The notes: generated by a model from the sequence alone, not told the origin. Shown: positions 35,237 through 44,520, counted from the first letter of the stretch. The stretch is DNA of 64,000 nt from DATDDB01 sp035260545 (GCA_035260545.1 DATFUZ010000054.1:16654-80653), one strand, 5' to 3'. Numbers and translations: made by a program.

Positions 35237-35571
35237 AAAAAGAGGGCGCATTATAGAGAGCCTCCCGCAAGTTGTAAAGCCAATTTAACGCAAAAGTCAT
35301 ATTTTTCCGCAGTTGCCGGGCAGGGACACATTGCGCGGCGGTTGACAAGCGGGGAGCGAGCTTCGACAATCGCCTGCTTTCCCGGACGGGGCCGGCGACA
35401 GCCTGCGGCGGACCGGCGTAACAGGGTCCGCGCGCGCGCCGCAAATGGCTAACCCGGCAGATGCAGAGCAGGACAATTGCGGCACGGTAATTTTTCGCGA
35501 TCGCGCCATGCGGTCGATACACGGATGGCAAAGAGGACAGGATGGGCAGGTTCAGGACAGGGGCGGCTTGA
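35237..35571. other. Intergenic region, no gene seen
   Basis: About 335 bases between the leftward tRNA pair and the rightward CPBP gene. A tRNA promoter is expected near 35250-35300. No frame or repeat is supported. Confidence 0.4.
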
Positions 35572-36225
35572 ATGAACAGGCAGCACACCACCGCCACCCC
35601 GGTTGACCTCGTCGTCGTCACGGCCATTTGCTTCGGCTTGTTCATCCTGAGTTCGATAGAGGGCGTGATTCGCGGCTTCCCGCCCTATCGCGTGTCCGAT
35701 CATCAGCTGGCCTCACTCATATTCATCGAGCTGGCGATGACCATGATCGCAGTGAGTTATCTGCGCATCCGCCACCATGATCTGCGCGCCCTCTTCCCCG
35801 TGCCCACGGCGAAGGGCTTCCTGGCCGGCGGCGGGCTTTACCTCGTGACGCTGGCCGTGGCGCTGCCGCTGGAATCGCTGCTGACGCATAATGTGCCGGC
35901 GCTGCGCGGCGCCAACGGCACGCTGCAGGCGACCGAGGTTTCCACCGCGATGATCGTGCTGGTTTCGCTGGTCAACGGGCTGTATGAGGAGGTGTTCCTG
36001 CTGGGGTTTCTGCAGCGGTCGCTGCTTCCTTCCGAAGGACACTTCGCAGTGGGCACGGCGCTGCTGGTGCGCCTTTCCTACCACCTCTACCAGGGACCGG
36101 GCGGCGTGCTGTTCGTCACCGTATTCGGCGCGATAGTGGGATACTATTACCTCAAGACCGGCAAGCTCTGGCCCGCGGTGGTCGCCCACATAATGGGCGA
36201 TGTCGTCGGGCTGGCAGTGAACTGA
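35572..36225 (+). CDS. CPBP-family intramembrane protease
   Basis: The 217-residue protein has about six transmembrane helices and the CPBP (Abi/CAAX) core: NGLYEEVFLLGF (motif 1), YHLYQGP (motif 2) and VVAHIMGDVVGL (motif 3). The EE and His residues for the zinc-like active site are present, but the Arg of the classic EExxxR is Leu. Such proteins are membrane proteases or homologues of prenyl-protein peptidases; substrates in bacteria are mostly unknown. Only a weak ribosome site precedes the ATG. Confidence 0.85.
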   Translation: MNRQHTTATPVDLVVVTAICFGLFILSSIEGVIRGFPPYRVSDHQLASLIFIELAMTMIAVSYLRIRHHDLRALFPVPTAKGFLAGGGLYLVTLAVALPLESLLTHNVPALRGANGTLQATEVSTAMIVLVSLVNGLYEEVFLLGFLQRSLLPSEGHFAVGTALLVRLSYHLYQGPGGVLFVTVFGAIVGYYYLKTGKLWPAVVAHIMGDVVGLAVN

Positions 36226-36283
36226 GCACGCGGCCGCCGCCCGGCCGCGGCCTCCTGCACCATGCACACCACTCGGAGATGAG

Positions 36284-37084
36284 ATGTCCCTGGCCACCAT
36301 CCAATTTGCACGCAACATTCTCCGCAACCTGCGCGAAACATACAGCGGCGAGCCGCACACGCGCTTGTCCGCCGAGGAAAAGGATTTCCCCCATCTCGAC
36401 CTGGCGGCATACGCGCGTTTTCGCGACACGCTGGAAAGCCGGGACTTCCGTTTCCTGGGCGACTACGAGATTGCGGACGTGAGCCGTGCGCGCGGGTCAC
36501 CGATGACGCGGACCTTCATCCGTTACATGATCTCCGCGGACGGCACCATGGTCTCCAGCTATTACCAGGTGCGGCAGCGCACCGGCAAGCGCCTGCGCAT
36601 GCTGTTCAACGAGCTCATGGACGGCCGCGGCAAGGCGGCCTGGGAGGATTTCAAGCAGGCCGTCGCCAACCGGCCCTGCATGGACATCGGCACCGACTTC
36701 AGCGATGGGCGTTCGGTATCCACCAGCAACGCGGGCGCGGCAGGCAAGCTCGCCGACCCGCCCGCCATGGAAACGCTCATCCTGCCCGCCGAAACCGGCA
36801 TAGAGGCGCTGCTTCAGGCCCACGCCGCGCGCATCGCCGAAGTGCGCGCGCAACACCCCGACGCGCAGCCCGTCGCCATCGCCACCACCGAAGAACTGTT
36901 CCAGTTGCAGGACCGCGTCGCCATGCAAAAAGCGGACTACCGCAGGTCGCTGAACTGGATCACCCGCGACGAACTGCTGGCCATGTCCGGCGGCAACGAG
37001 GCTTTTGCGGGTGCGGTGTATGAAGAGATCCAGAAGCAACTCGCCGAGGAAGTGGTCGCCAACGAGGAGTCAAAGCGCGAGTGA
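36284..37084 (+). CDS. Conserved-looking hypothetical protein
   Basis: The 266-residue soluble product has an N-terminal basic helix, a mid-domain with aromatic strands (RFLGDYEIADV; FIRYMISADGTMVSSYYQV) and a helical acidic C-terminus (LLQAHAARIAEVRAQH; YEEIQKQLAEEVVANEE). No signal or membrane segments are seen. GGAGATGAG precedes the ATG. It stands 58 bases after the CPBP gene, possibly co-transcribed. No known family. Confidence 0.65.
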   Translation: MSLATIQFARNILRNLRETYSGEPHTRLSAEEKDFPHLDLAAYARFRDTLESRDFRFLGDYEIADVSRARGSPMTRTFIRYMISADGTMVSSYYQVRQRTGKRLRMLFNELMDGRGKAAWEDFKQAVANRPCMDIGTDFSDGRSVSTSNAGAAGKLADPPAMETLILPAETGIEALLQAHAARIAEVRAQHPDAQPVAIATTEELFQLQDRVAMQKADYRRSLNWITRDELLAMSGGNEAFAGAVYEEIQKQLAEEVVANEESKRE

Positions 37085-37233
37085 GGCGGGCGGCGCGCGC
37101 CGCATCCAGCCGTCCGCCCGGCAGTTTCCCCGATGCGCGCCGCAGGGACGCCGCGGGCTGTCTATGCCGCGGCGCACGGAGTAGAATAACGCCATTCACA
37201 AGACGCAGAGTCCGGGGGAGCCATTTGAAGAGC

Positions 37234-37788
37234 ATGGTCTTTACGCGTCAGGCGCTGCGCGCGTGCGTGCGCCCGGCGCTGGCGGCAGCGATGCTGTGGC
37301 CCGGCGCGGCGCGGGCGCTGGGGGATGGCGTGCAGATCGAGTGCGCGCGGCAGATCGATGGCTGGGGCTGGCACCACTATTTGCTGATCATGGGCGGGGT
37401 GGCGGCGGCAATCGTCGCGCTGACGCTGCTGGCGTGGGGCGTGCACCGGATATGGCAGCGCCGCACCGGCTGGCATACCGGATTCAGCTTTCCGCTCGCC
37501 GCGGTGATCATCACCGGTCTGCTTCTGGTGGGCAGCGGCCTGTTCCTCTCACCCAATGCGTCCCGGGTCTACGTAAGCTTCGGCGTCGAGCTTTCCGGCG
37601 CCTTCCGCGTCCTGATGGATTATCCCTTCCTGCTTGCCTTGCCCCTCATCCTGTTCCCCTTCCTCCTGCTCAGGCTGGAGAATGATCCGCACCGCGAGCA
37701 ATATTTCGCGGCCTTCGCCGCGCTGGAGTTCGCCCTGCTGTGCATGGCGCAGTGGGTGATCCACAATCCCATCGTTATTACCTGCTAG
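37234..37788 (+). CDS. Membrane protein, unknown
   Basis: The 184-residue product has a signal-like segment, then about four transmembrane helices (roughly residues 48-68, 83-105, 125-145 and 150-172). A TTG at 37225 with GGGGGAG four bases upstream is an alternative start. The last 11 bases overlap the end of the convergent YdgA-like gene. No motif points to transport or catalysis. Confidence 0.65.
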   Translation: MVFTRQALRACVRPALAAAMLWPGAARALGDGVQIECARQIDGWGWHHYLLIMGGVAAAIVALTLLAWGVHRIWQRRTGWHTGFSFPLAAVIITGLLLVGSGLFLSPNASRVYVSFGVELSGAFRVLMDYPFLLALPLILFPFLLLRLENDPHREQYFAAFAALEFALLCMAQWVIHNPIVITC

Positions 37789-39151
37789 CGCCGGCCGTGC
37801 CAGGCCGCCGGCCCGGCACGGCATATTCCTTGCCGTTGAACCAGTAGCGCCCGTTGCGGAACAGGAAACGGGTTTGCAGGTCGTTCCCGTCACGGGAGAT
37901 ATAGCCTTCGGCGATCAGGCGGTGCAGCGCACCGCCGTCCAGCGGGAGGTGCAGCATCCGCGCCAGCGGCTCATAGACCGGAAGCGGCCGGCCGTGTTCG
38001 TCCATCACCAGCGCGGCGGGCGCGCGCGCATCCACCGTGAGGTCCACCTTGTTCCGCAGGTCGGCGCCGTTGCCGGCCAGGTCGGCCGCCGTCAGGTCAT
38101 GCAGCCCGGCCTGTGCGGAAACCACCGTATCGCCCTCGGGCACGGTAAATCTCAGCTTTCCGGTGATCTCGGGGCGGTTGAGCAGCAGGTCGTTCGCATC
38201 CCTTTCTTTCCGCTTCCGCGCGTGGCCACCGCCGCCTGCGCTGGCATCGAGGCGGGACAGGCTGGCAAACGCCCGCGTGTGCAAGTGGCGCACCGCCACT
38301 TCCAGTTCCGCCGGGCCGAAGCTGTTGCCCGCAACCGTGGCCTGGGCCAGGCTGTACTTGATCGCGGTGTCCATGAATTCACCGCCGTCGCGCGGCGTCG
38401 CGCTCATCTCGACCGCGGCATCGCGGACGACAGCCAGCGTCTTGGCGCCGGCGGCGGCGGCCTCGATCGAGGCGATGGTCAGACGGTCCACGCCCGCATA
38501 CATGTCGGGCACATCCGCCAGCATGCGCTGATGGCTGCCTTCAAGCCTGACGCCGCTGATCTGCATGCGCTCGCCGTGATCTCCCTGCACGGTGAAGCGC
38601 GGGGCGCTGCCCTTGATCGCGTAACGGGCCAGCCCTGCCGGAAAATCGAGGGTAAGCTTGGCGGGCTCCGAGGACAGCCGCGGCGCATTGAAGGCTGGTA
38701 TGGTGAGCGTGGTGCGCACCGCTCCGCGCAGCGCGATTTCGGTATGCCCATGCGCAAGATCCTCGCCGCCGGTCCACAATTCCTCCTCCGGCAGTGAGCC
38801 CGGGACAAAATTCACCGTGCTGTCAATGGCGGCGGCGCGCGGCGCGGAGAGACGGGACAGCGGCAGATGGCGGATGCGCGAAACGATGATGAACGAAACC
38901 AGCGCGCGCGGCGGCCGCAACGGGTCGGGCGCGAACACGCTGACGCTCACCGTTTCCCTGGCGGAGAACACGCCGCGCTCATATATGCGCTTGCCGACGG
39001 CGACGTAAGGTCCATAGTGCTTCAGCCCGGCGTACGCCGCGCTCAGCCCTGCCTCCACCTGCCTGCCGACATACCAGGACGCGGCGGCATAGGCGCAGGC
39101 CAGCACGGCAATCAGCATACCGGCCGCAACGGCCCATTTTTTCCCACTCAT
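37778..39151 (-). CDS. YdgA-like (DUF945) envelope protein
   Basis: The 457-residue product has an N-terminal transmembrane anchor (about residues 6-28) and a large periplasmic region with the YdgA/DUF945 pattern, including VGRQVEAGL near the start, repeated amphipathic beta segments and the C-terminal ALHRLIAEGYI-type block. The family is periplasmic or inner-membrane-anchored and of unknown function. A KRKERDA-containing insert near residue 325 is atypical. AGGGG precedes the ATG. Confidence 0.82.
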   Translation of the reverse strand: MSGKKWAVAAGMLIAVLACAYAAASWYVGRQVEAGLSAAYAGLKHYGPYVAVGKRIYERGVFSARETVSVSVFAPDPLRPPRALVSFIIVSRIRHLPLSRLSAPRAAAIDSTVNFVPGSLPEEELWTGGEDLAHGHTEIALRGAVRTTLTIPAFNAPRLSSEPAKLTLDFPAGLARYAIKGSAPRFTVQGDHGERMQISGVRLEGSHQRMLADVPDMYAGVDRLTIASIEAAAAGAKTLAVVRDAAVEMSATPRDGGEFMDTAIKYSLAQATVAGNSFGPAELEVAVRHLHTRAFASLSRLDASAGGGGHARKRKERDANDLLLNRPEITGKLRFTVPEGDTVVSAQAGLHDLTAADLAGNGADLRNKVDLTVDARAPAALVMDEHGRPLPVYEPLARMLHLPLDGGALHRLIAEGYISRDGNDLQTRFLFRNGRYWFNGKEYAVPGRRPGTAGASR

Positions 39152-39419
39152 GGCAGCCCCTTTCAGCATGGCGCGACATTTTCGGAAGCGGCCGTGACCG
39201 CCCGGGCCACCGCCGCTTCCGCCTTCTCCCCCGCGCTGTGCGGAGTCTAGCACGCACGCGCAAATTTGCCATTTTCCGGCACCCGGCGCGCCGCCCGCGG
39301 CCGGGAACTCGCGGCCTGTGGCCGCTGTCTACGGTCAGTCGTAGCCGCGCAACTCCGTTTCCCAAAACGCGCCGAATTGCGGTAGCATAAACGGCGGTCA
39401 ACGCTGCGGGAGGGTAGAA

Positions 39420-39746
39420 ATGGAGGAACTTGACGACAAGCAGTGGGATGAACTGCGGCAGCTCCATGAACTGGCTTCGCTGGCCGACATGGAAGCCGAT
39501 GCCGCGCTTTATTCCGGCAGCCTGGACGACGCACGCGCGGCCATTGAAGCAGTGGTCACCGCAACCGAGGCGCTGAATCTGCCCGACGGGCTGACCCGCG
39601 ACCTGCAAGGCATGGCGCTCGACGCGCTGAAGGCTGCCGATGGCGAAGATAACGCGCAAAACCGCGCCGCCCTTGCCATGTACTCGGTCGACCGCATCGA
39701 GCAATTGATCGAATCGCGCTTCGCTTCCGGCGGACGCCGACTCTAG
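39420..39746 (+). CDS. Small acidic hypothetical protein
   Basis: The 108-residue cytoplasmic product is mainly helical and acidic (MEELDDKQWDELRQLHEL) with a basic C-terminus. GGGAGGG lies seven bases before the ATG. It lies at the head of three exported genes but lacks a signal sequence itself. The family is not recognised. Confidence 0.65.
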   Translation: MEELDDKQWDELRQLHELASLADMEADAALYSGSLDDARAAIEAVVTATEALNLPDGLTRDLQGMALDALKAADGEDNAQNRAALAMYSVDRIEQLIESRFASGGRRL

Positions 39747-39814
39747 GCCGGCGATACGGCCGCGTCGCCATGATGCGGCGATGAGCGGACCCTGTTGGCA
39801 CTTTGGAGAATATC

Positions 39815-40240
39815 TTGCGCAAATTCCTTTTCTTGTTGTTATTGCCTTCCGCCCTGGTGTTCGCAGCCGGGCCAGCGGCGGCGGTCACCTACAAATGCGT
39901 GATCAAGGGCGTGACCACTTACAGTCAGGAACCCTGCGGCACCGACGCGCAGAAGGTAAACACGAAGGACGCGCTCTCCGGCGTGAGCGTGCCTACGCCA
40001 GTTCCGGCCGGCACGCAGAATAAACCGGCGGCCCCGGCCCCCAGGCCCGCGGCCGGGGGCGCAGCCAATTCCACCGACACGGCCGACAGCAATTCGTGCG
40101 CCGCGCGGATGAAGGCCTACCACGACAGCCTCGCCTGTTTTGCGCCATACCGGCACAGCGCCAACGTTACCGATCCCGAGGCCTACAACCACTGCAAGTC
40201 GGTCCCCGAACCGACCGATTGCCTGGCGAACGGAATGTAG
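39815..40240 (+). CDS. Secreted protein: DUF4124 domain plus Cys-rich C-terminal domain
   Basis: The 141-residue product has a signal peptide (about residues 1-22), a DUF4124-like segment (VTYKCVIKGVTTYSQEPCG), a Pro/Ala linker and a compact C-terminal domain with the pattern C-x13-C-x-A-P-Y-R-H-S-A, ending HCKSVPEPTDC. The same C-terminal domain recurs in the gene at 40799. The start is a TTG with GGAG six bases upstream. Disulfides are likely. Function unknown. Confidence 0.72.
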   Translation: MRKFLFLLLLPSALVFAAGPAAAVTYKCVIKGVTTYSQEPCGTDAQKVNTKDALSGVSVPTPVPAGTQNKPAAPAPRPAAGGAANSTDTADSNSCAARMKAYHDSLACFAPYRHSANVTDPEAYNHCKSVPEPTDCLANGM

Positions 40241-40316
40241 GCGCCGCGGCGACCGGCATCAACGAGGCGCGCGCACGGCGGTTATTTCGGGCACGATGTT
40301 CCAAAGGAGAAAGATC

Positions 40317-40736
40317 ATGCGCAACAAGATCCTTTTTCTCGCCTGCTCTGCCGCCTGGTTGGCGGCGGCATCCGGGGCAACGCTGGCTGCCGGCGGCGCA
40401 ACTCAGCCGCCGCTGATCGCGCAGGCCGACGATGAGGGCGGCAACGCGCAAAGCGACAACGGCAAGCGCCAGGACGAAAGCGCGCCTGGCAGCGAGGAGA
40501 CCCCTGGCAGCGAGGAGACGCCCAGCAGCGAAGAAACTCCAAGCAGCACGGAGCCGCCCAGCAGTGAAGAGCCGCCCAGCAGCGAAGAGCCGCCCAGCAG
40601 CGAAGAAACTCCAAGCAGCGAAGAAACTCCAAGCAGCACGGAGCCGCCTAGCAGCGAAGAGCCGCCTAGCAGCGAAGAGCCGCCGGCTACCGGAAGCACG
40701 CGGCGCGAGCAGGGCAGCAGCGGCAGCGCGCCTTGA
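40317..40736 (+). CDS. Secreted Ser/Glu/Pro tandem-repeat protein
   Basis: The 139-residue product has a signal peptide (about residues 1-23), a short acidic region and eleven hexapeptide repeats of the type S-E-E-P/T-P-S (residues 59-124), ending in an Arg/Gly/Ser tail. Such acidic Pro-rich arrays usually form extended linkers at the cell surface. AAAGGAGAAAG precedes the ATG. It is flanked by two genes that share a Cys-rich domain, so all three may act together. Confidence 0.7.
   Translation: MRNKILFLACSAAWLAAASGATLAAGGATQPPLIAQADDEGGNAQSDNGKRQDESAPGSEETPGSEETPSSEETPSSTEPPSSEEPPSSEEPPSSEETPSSEETPSSTEPPSSEEPPSSEEPPATGSTRREQGSSGSAP
40491..40688 (+). repeat. 18-bp coding tandem repeat, 11 units
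   Basis: Eleven in-frame 18-bp units encode S-E-E/T-E-x-P-x hexapeptides. Units 2-6 and 7-11 form two near-identical 90-bp blocks, so the array grew by two-level duplication. Such arrays change length by slippage. Confidence 0.9.
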
Positions 40737-40798
40737 CCGCGAAAACGCAGCCGCCCCGCGCAGCGGCAATGCATTCAGACTATTGAAGGAGATATATC

Positions 40799-41146
40799 AT
40801 GCGCAACACTCTGAGCGTCGCTTGTTCCATCGCCTGGCTGCTGGCCATGCCGGGACTGGCGGCCGCCCAATATGACAACGGCGGAACCTCACAGGCCGCA
40901 CCCGCACCGCAGTCTCCCGCCACCCCGCAAGCGCCGCCTGCGCCGAGCGCGCCACCCACACCGTCCGCCGAGGAGCCCCTCAACGTGGAGGAATCGGATG
41001 CGAACTGCCGCGCGGCATGGAAGGAATATCTCGCCAGCCTTGCCTGCTTCGCCCCCTATCGCCACAGCGCGCATGTCCTCGACATCGAAGCCTTCAAACA
41101 CTGCAAGGTGGTGAAGGAGCCGAACTGCCCGCGCCCGCTTCCGTGA
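40799..41146 (+). CDS. Secreted protein with Pro-rich linker and Cys-rich C-terminal domain
   Basis: The 115-residue product has a signal peptide (about residues 1-23), a Pro/Ala/Ser linker and a C-terminal domain closely matching that of the gene at 39815: NCRAAWKEYLASLACFAPYR, then HSA, D, EAF, HCK, EP and C. GAAGGAG precedes the ATG, eight bases away. Four conserved Cys suggest two disulfides. No family is recognised. Confidence 0.72.
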   Translation: MRNTLSVACSIAWLLAMPGLAAAQYDNGGTSQAAPAPQSPATPQAPPAPSAPPTPSAEEPLNVEESDANCRAAWKEYLASLACFAPYRHSAHVLDIEAFKHCKVVKEPNCPRPLP

Positions 41147-41220
41147 CCCGCAGCACGCGGAACCCGCACGCGCGCGCCCGCCCGGCGCAGGCCTGACACA
41201 TCCCGCATTCTGCCGCGAAC

Positions 41221-42294
41221 ATGCTCAGGCGATTCCGCTCACTCGTGCAAAACGCGCTGACAGCGCCGTCGGCGCAAAAGGCCGGCGCGCCGCCCACACT
41301 TGACGAACCCGCCCCGGGTGCAATCTCTATCGAGGGAATACCCCCCTTCCCCATCACCGAGCACCTCGCGCTGCATCACGGTTTTCCCATCCTGGACTGG
41401 CAGGCCGTCCGCGACTGGCTGGAAACCGGCCCGGCCGGTGCGCCCGCGCGCGCCGCGCGGAACGCTTGCGCGCGCGGCTGGCTGCTGCACCTTAGAGACA
41501 GCTTGAATGGCGGCGGCCCTTCGCCGCGCTATGCGCTGCGCGACTCGGAATCGGCCCTGCTGCTCTCCGCCTTGCCCCCCAACCAGGCGCGCGCCGCGCT
41601 GGAATTCATGAGCCGCACCCAGGCCCGCGTGGGACGCGTGCTCAAGGGCCTCGCCAGCACGCGCGTGCGAGACAAGCAGGCGCTCATCGTATTCGGCGAC
41701 GCCGCGCCCTATTACGATTACGTGTCGTACTACTATCCCGAGCAGGGCGGCGAATTTCCCACGACCGGCGGCGTGCATGTCGGCGAAGGCTATGGCCATT
41801 ACGTCGTGCACGGGGACAATTTGAGCGCGCTGGAGCGCGTCATCGCCCACGAAATGACGCACGGGCAGCTCGCCCACCTCAGGCTCCCGGCCTGGCTGAA
41901 TGAAGGCATCGCCGTCAACACCGAGCGGCAACTGGCGGGCGGCGGCTACAGCCGCCACACGCCGCGCGAAATGCACGCCCGCCATCGCGCGCACTGGAAT
42001 GCGGACGAGATCCAGAAATTCTGGTCCGGCGACGCCTTTCACGACCCGCGAGACGACAACCAGCACCTCGCCTACGACCTCGCCCGCATCATCGTCGAAC
42101 AACTCGCGCGCGACTGGCCGCGCTTCACCCGCTTCGCCCTCCATGCCGCCCCCGAAGACAGCGGCGCCCAGGCCGCGCGCGAACACCTGGGCATAGACCT
42201 GGGCGACGTCGCCCGCGCCCTGCTGGAGCGGCCCGACACCGTGCCCTGGACGCCTGCCCCGGAGACATGGGGGAAGGAGGGGGTTGGGGTTTAG
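41221..42294 (+). CDS. Gluzincin-type metallopeptidase-like protein
   Basis: The 357-residue protein has HEMTH (residues 210-214) and, 14 residues on, NEGIAVNTE with the third zinc ligand E228, the arrangement of gluzincin metallopeptidases. The middle (VFGDAAPYYDYVSYYYPE) is rich in Tyr. There is no obvious signal peptide, so it may be cytoplasmic. No strong ribosome site is seen. The gene runs into the repeat arm at the left end of the integrated element. Confidence 0.8.
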   Translation: MLRRFRSLVQNALTAPSAQKAGAPPTLDEPAPGAISIEGIPPFPITEHLALHHGFPILDWQAVRDWLETGPAGAPARAARNACARGWLLHLRDSLNGGGPSPRYALRDSESALLLSALPPNQARAALEFMSRTQARVGRVLKGLASTRVRDKQALIVFGDAAPYYDYVSYYYPEQGGEFPTTGGVHVGEGYGHYVVHGDNLSALERVIAHEMTHGQLAHLRLPAWLNEGIAVNTERQLAGGGYSRHTPREMHARHRAHWNADEIQKFWSGDAFHDPRDDNQHLAYDLARIIVEQLARDWPRFTRFALHAAPEDSGAQAAREHLGIDLGDVARALLERPDTVPWTPAPETWGKEGVGV

Positions 42295-42314
42295 GGGGCT
42301 TGGTTTTGCTGGTC

Positions 42315-42403
42315 TGGAGAGTTTTTTGCCCGGTCTGGCGACACTCACCGATTAGCGCCGGGGTTGCCGGCAGCAAGTTCCTTTCTTTGCTTGTGCAAAG
42401 AAA
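42315..42403. repeat. Left arm of the interrupted palindromic repeat
   Basis: The arm matches 3677-3766 and, inverted, the right arm near 54.99-55.09 kb. It ends TTTGCTTGTGCAAAGAAA, where the integrative element begins. Joined to the sequence from 54566 onward it reconstructs an uninterrupted arm like the inverted copy near 55.04 kb. Confidence 0.75.
42394..42403. other. Left copy of the 10-bp flanking repeat (att core)
   Basis: TGCAAAGAAA occurs here and at 54556-54565 in the same orientation, bracketing 12,152 bases. It fits the crossover or overlap core of a tyrosine-recombinase insertion. Confidence 0.65.
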
Positions 42404-42483
42404 TAATGCAGGAAGCCAGTTATCTCTAGTTTTATTCATCCTGTCAAACGGTTAACAAATATGGCTGGCAAGGCGCAGGAATG

Positions 42484-42502
42484 GGAAAATTGCCGGAAAA
42501 GA
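42484..42502 (+). repeat. 19-bp element motif, copy 1
   Basis: GGAAAATTGCCGGAAAAGA lies 81 bases inside the left boundary. The same 19 bases occur inverted at 46935-46953, and a 17/19 match lies at 54407-54425 near the right boundary. The placement suits integrase arm sites or element-end motifs. Confidence 0.6.
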
Positions 42503-42690
42503 GGGGCGACTGCGAAGTCCGCAGTGTGCAGTTAACTGGACGTTTCCGGTAATGCGTTCAACTTCCGGCCTGTGCCCAATTGCGACATTGGATGCTGTAA
42601 ATTCGTTGCTCAAAAACGGCCGTTACGCCATGCGACTCAAGACCCCAAGCGCTAGGTCGCGATCCTGAATATGACCAGCGCAACGACGAC

Positions 42691-43839
42691 TTACTTGGGG
42701 ACCTGCGCCATGCTTTCCCACCACCTGAGCAGGGTCCCCCGGACGATATGATGGAAAACATGAAGGTTGATCGGAACATCTTTAGCCTGCCATACACCTC
42801 CACTTGAGCTTGCGGCAAGGCCAATTGTGCCCTGCTCCGCATATTCATTATTACGATTGCTGAAAGGTGGGGCGCACATCGGCGCAGGAAAAGGTGTCCC
42901 GCCATGCAGCGCGTCCGATCTGTAGCCATAGACTTTCTGTAACAGCTTCTTCATCTTGTTTTCATCCCAAGAAATCTGGAATTCCTCGCGCGGTCTTTCC
43001 TTTGGTGGCTCCGGCAAGAAATGCAATGTGAAATCCATAAATTTCTTAGTTGCACCAAGCGATTTCTCAATGAGCGAAGCGACCCTTTGAACCAAATCAT
43101 CGCCGCTCTCAGCCTTCAAGATTTCGACGAGTTCCGGTTTTGAAGATTTAAGGCGATCCACTGGAGTTCCATCTTCGGAGTTCCATTGGCTTGCGGCGGT
43201 TTCAAGAGCAGAAACGAACATGAGCCACGCAAGTGCAGGTTCTGATTCCGCAATCCAGAGCGCATCCTGATACAGACGTGCGGCGCGAACAAGCGCAATT
43301 GATTGGTCGGGCGAAAGATGAAGCAGCCAGCCTAGACGGTGCAACTCGTTCAGCCCACAGGATTTTACTGCATGGGGAAGCACCAAACGGTCTTTATCCA
43401 GGTTAAGCGACGGCGTGGGTCGCCTATCCCAAGCAACCGGCACGCCCAAGGGTTCTTTGCCCGGATTCGTGAAGTAACGGGATTCTCCGCCAGACTTGAT
43501 TCTGACGCCAACACAGAGCGATGCTAGAGCAGCGATTTCATCCGTGATTGTTCCACCGTGGTAACGAGCGGTATTTGTTCTTGAATGGTCTGGCCGCACC
43601 CGCGGAAGATGGTCGTCTAACCGTAGGATCAATGCTGCTTGGACATAGCCCGGCTCCGCGCGCGATGGCATTGTGTTAAAGAAATTGTATGGACTCCCGC
43701 TATTCTGAATACTCTGAAGGAATCTGGCATCTGAATACAATGGATACTCATATGTTCCAGATAGCGGTGAGCCAGAATTACGAGCGATCCAGTTTTGAAG
43801 CACAGGCAAATGTTCGGTCGATGTCATGGAAAGTTTCAT
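42691..43839 (-). CDS. ApeA-like HEPN-domain protein, candidate defence factor
   Basis: The 382-residue protein has a central region with a typical HEPN helix (ALAWLMFVSALETAASQW) and a C-terminal YRSDALHGG, which supplies the R-x4-H motif (R307, H312) of HEPN ribonucleases. ApeA-type HEPN proteins cleave RNA during phage infection. The N-terminal 150 residues are unlike known families to me and could be a sensor. Its place at the end of an integrative element, in AT-richer DNA, supports a defence role by inference. The start is uncertain; 43827 is possible. Confidence 0.7.
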   Translation of the reverse strand: MKLSMTSTEHLPVLQNWIARNSGSPLSGTYEYPLYSDARFLQSIQNSGSPYNFFNTMPSRAEPGYVQAALILRLDDHLPRVRPDHSRTNTARYHGGTITDEIAALASLCVGVRIKSGGESRYFTNPGKEPLGVPVAWDRRPTPSLNLDKDRLVLPHAVKSCGLNELHRLGWLLHLSPDQSIALVRAARLYQDALWIAESEPALAWLMFVSALETAASQWNSEDGTPVDRLKSSKPELVEILKAESGDDLVQRVASLIEKSLGATKKFMDFTLHFLPEPPKERPREEFQISWDENKMKKLLQKVYGYRSDALHGGTPFPAPMCAPPFSNRNNEYAEQGTIGLAASSSGGVWQAKDVPINLHVFHHIVRGTLLRWWESMAQVPK

Positions 43840-44055
43840 TCTTAACACGAAAACAAGGCGCAGGGAGGATTGCCAGATTGAATTTGAAACGTGGCTCCAA
43901 CTGGCACGCAGCGGAAATCGTAATACACCATTCACCGCCGCAAAGCCGACATTCGCAGACTTCCGCTTGTGGGACGAATCCGCCGCCCCGCATATTTCCG
44001 CGTCCTGCCGAGCAGCAGTCCGATTGTACGCCTGCTCAGATGCATTGTGTACGCA

Positions 44056-44520
44056 CTATTCTGAACGCCGCCTGTGGCACTTCATGCGCGCGTATTTCGA
44101 GTAAGCAGCATGCCAGTCAGTGTAGATGTCATTCTGCGCATCTACCAGCGTAACTTCCCCGGTACACACCAGACATTGCAGTTTCACCTCTAGTCGATCT
44201 TTCTTGTGCGCGCCATCCGGTCCGTTCCATGGTTGCAGTTGCAGATTGTCCTCGCAGTCCGGACAGCCGCCTAACGCGAGCGGGACAATATGATCCAGTT
44301 CGTAGCCATGAATATCCGCCAACGGTATCCCTGACTCACGCATGAGGCGCTTCTTGATCTTGTTGGTGTAGCTGACAGGGGGACGCACGTACTTGGTATA
44401 ACCTGACACGAAAATCGTTGCGCCGATGTTGTGCTGGGAAATGTCGGGGTTAAGGGGAATTCCCGCCCAAGCCGGTACGGCAAGAAGCAAGAAACAGAAG
44501 GCGCAAAATAATGCTCTCAT
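44056..44520 (-). CDS. Exported HNH nuclease
   Basis: The 154-residue product has a signal peptide (about residues 1-19) and an HNH fold: DHIVPLALGG (D76-H77), N92 in EDNLQLQPW, and GAHKKDRLE near residue 105. Two CxxC pairs (CPDC; CLVC) may bind structural zinc. Secreted HNH enzymes degrade DNA outside the cytoplasm, for nutrition or competition. It is next to the HEPN gene in the element cargo. A GAAAAAG box precedes the ATG. Confidence 0.8.
   Translation of the reverse strand: MRALFCAFCFLLLAVPAWAGIPLNPDISQHNIGATIFVSGYTKYVRPPVSYTNKIKKRLMRESGIPLADIHGYELDHIVPLALGGCPDCEDNLQLQPWNGPDGAHKKDRLEVKLQCLVCTGEVTLVDAQNDIYTDWHAAYSKYARMKCHRRRSE

Noticed and set aside
40491..40688. Possible CRISPR array
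   Set aside because: The units are contiguous 18-bp in-frame codons without unique spacers; it is a protein repeat.
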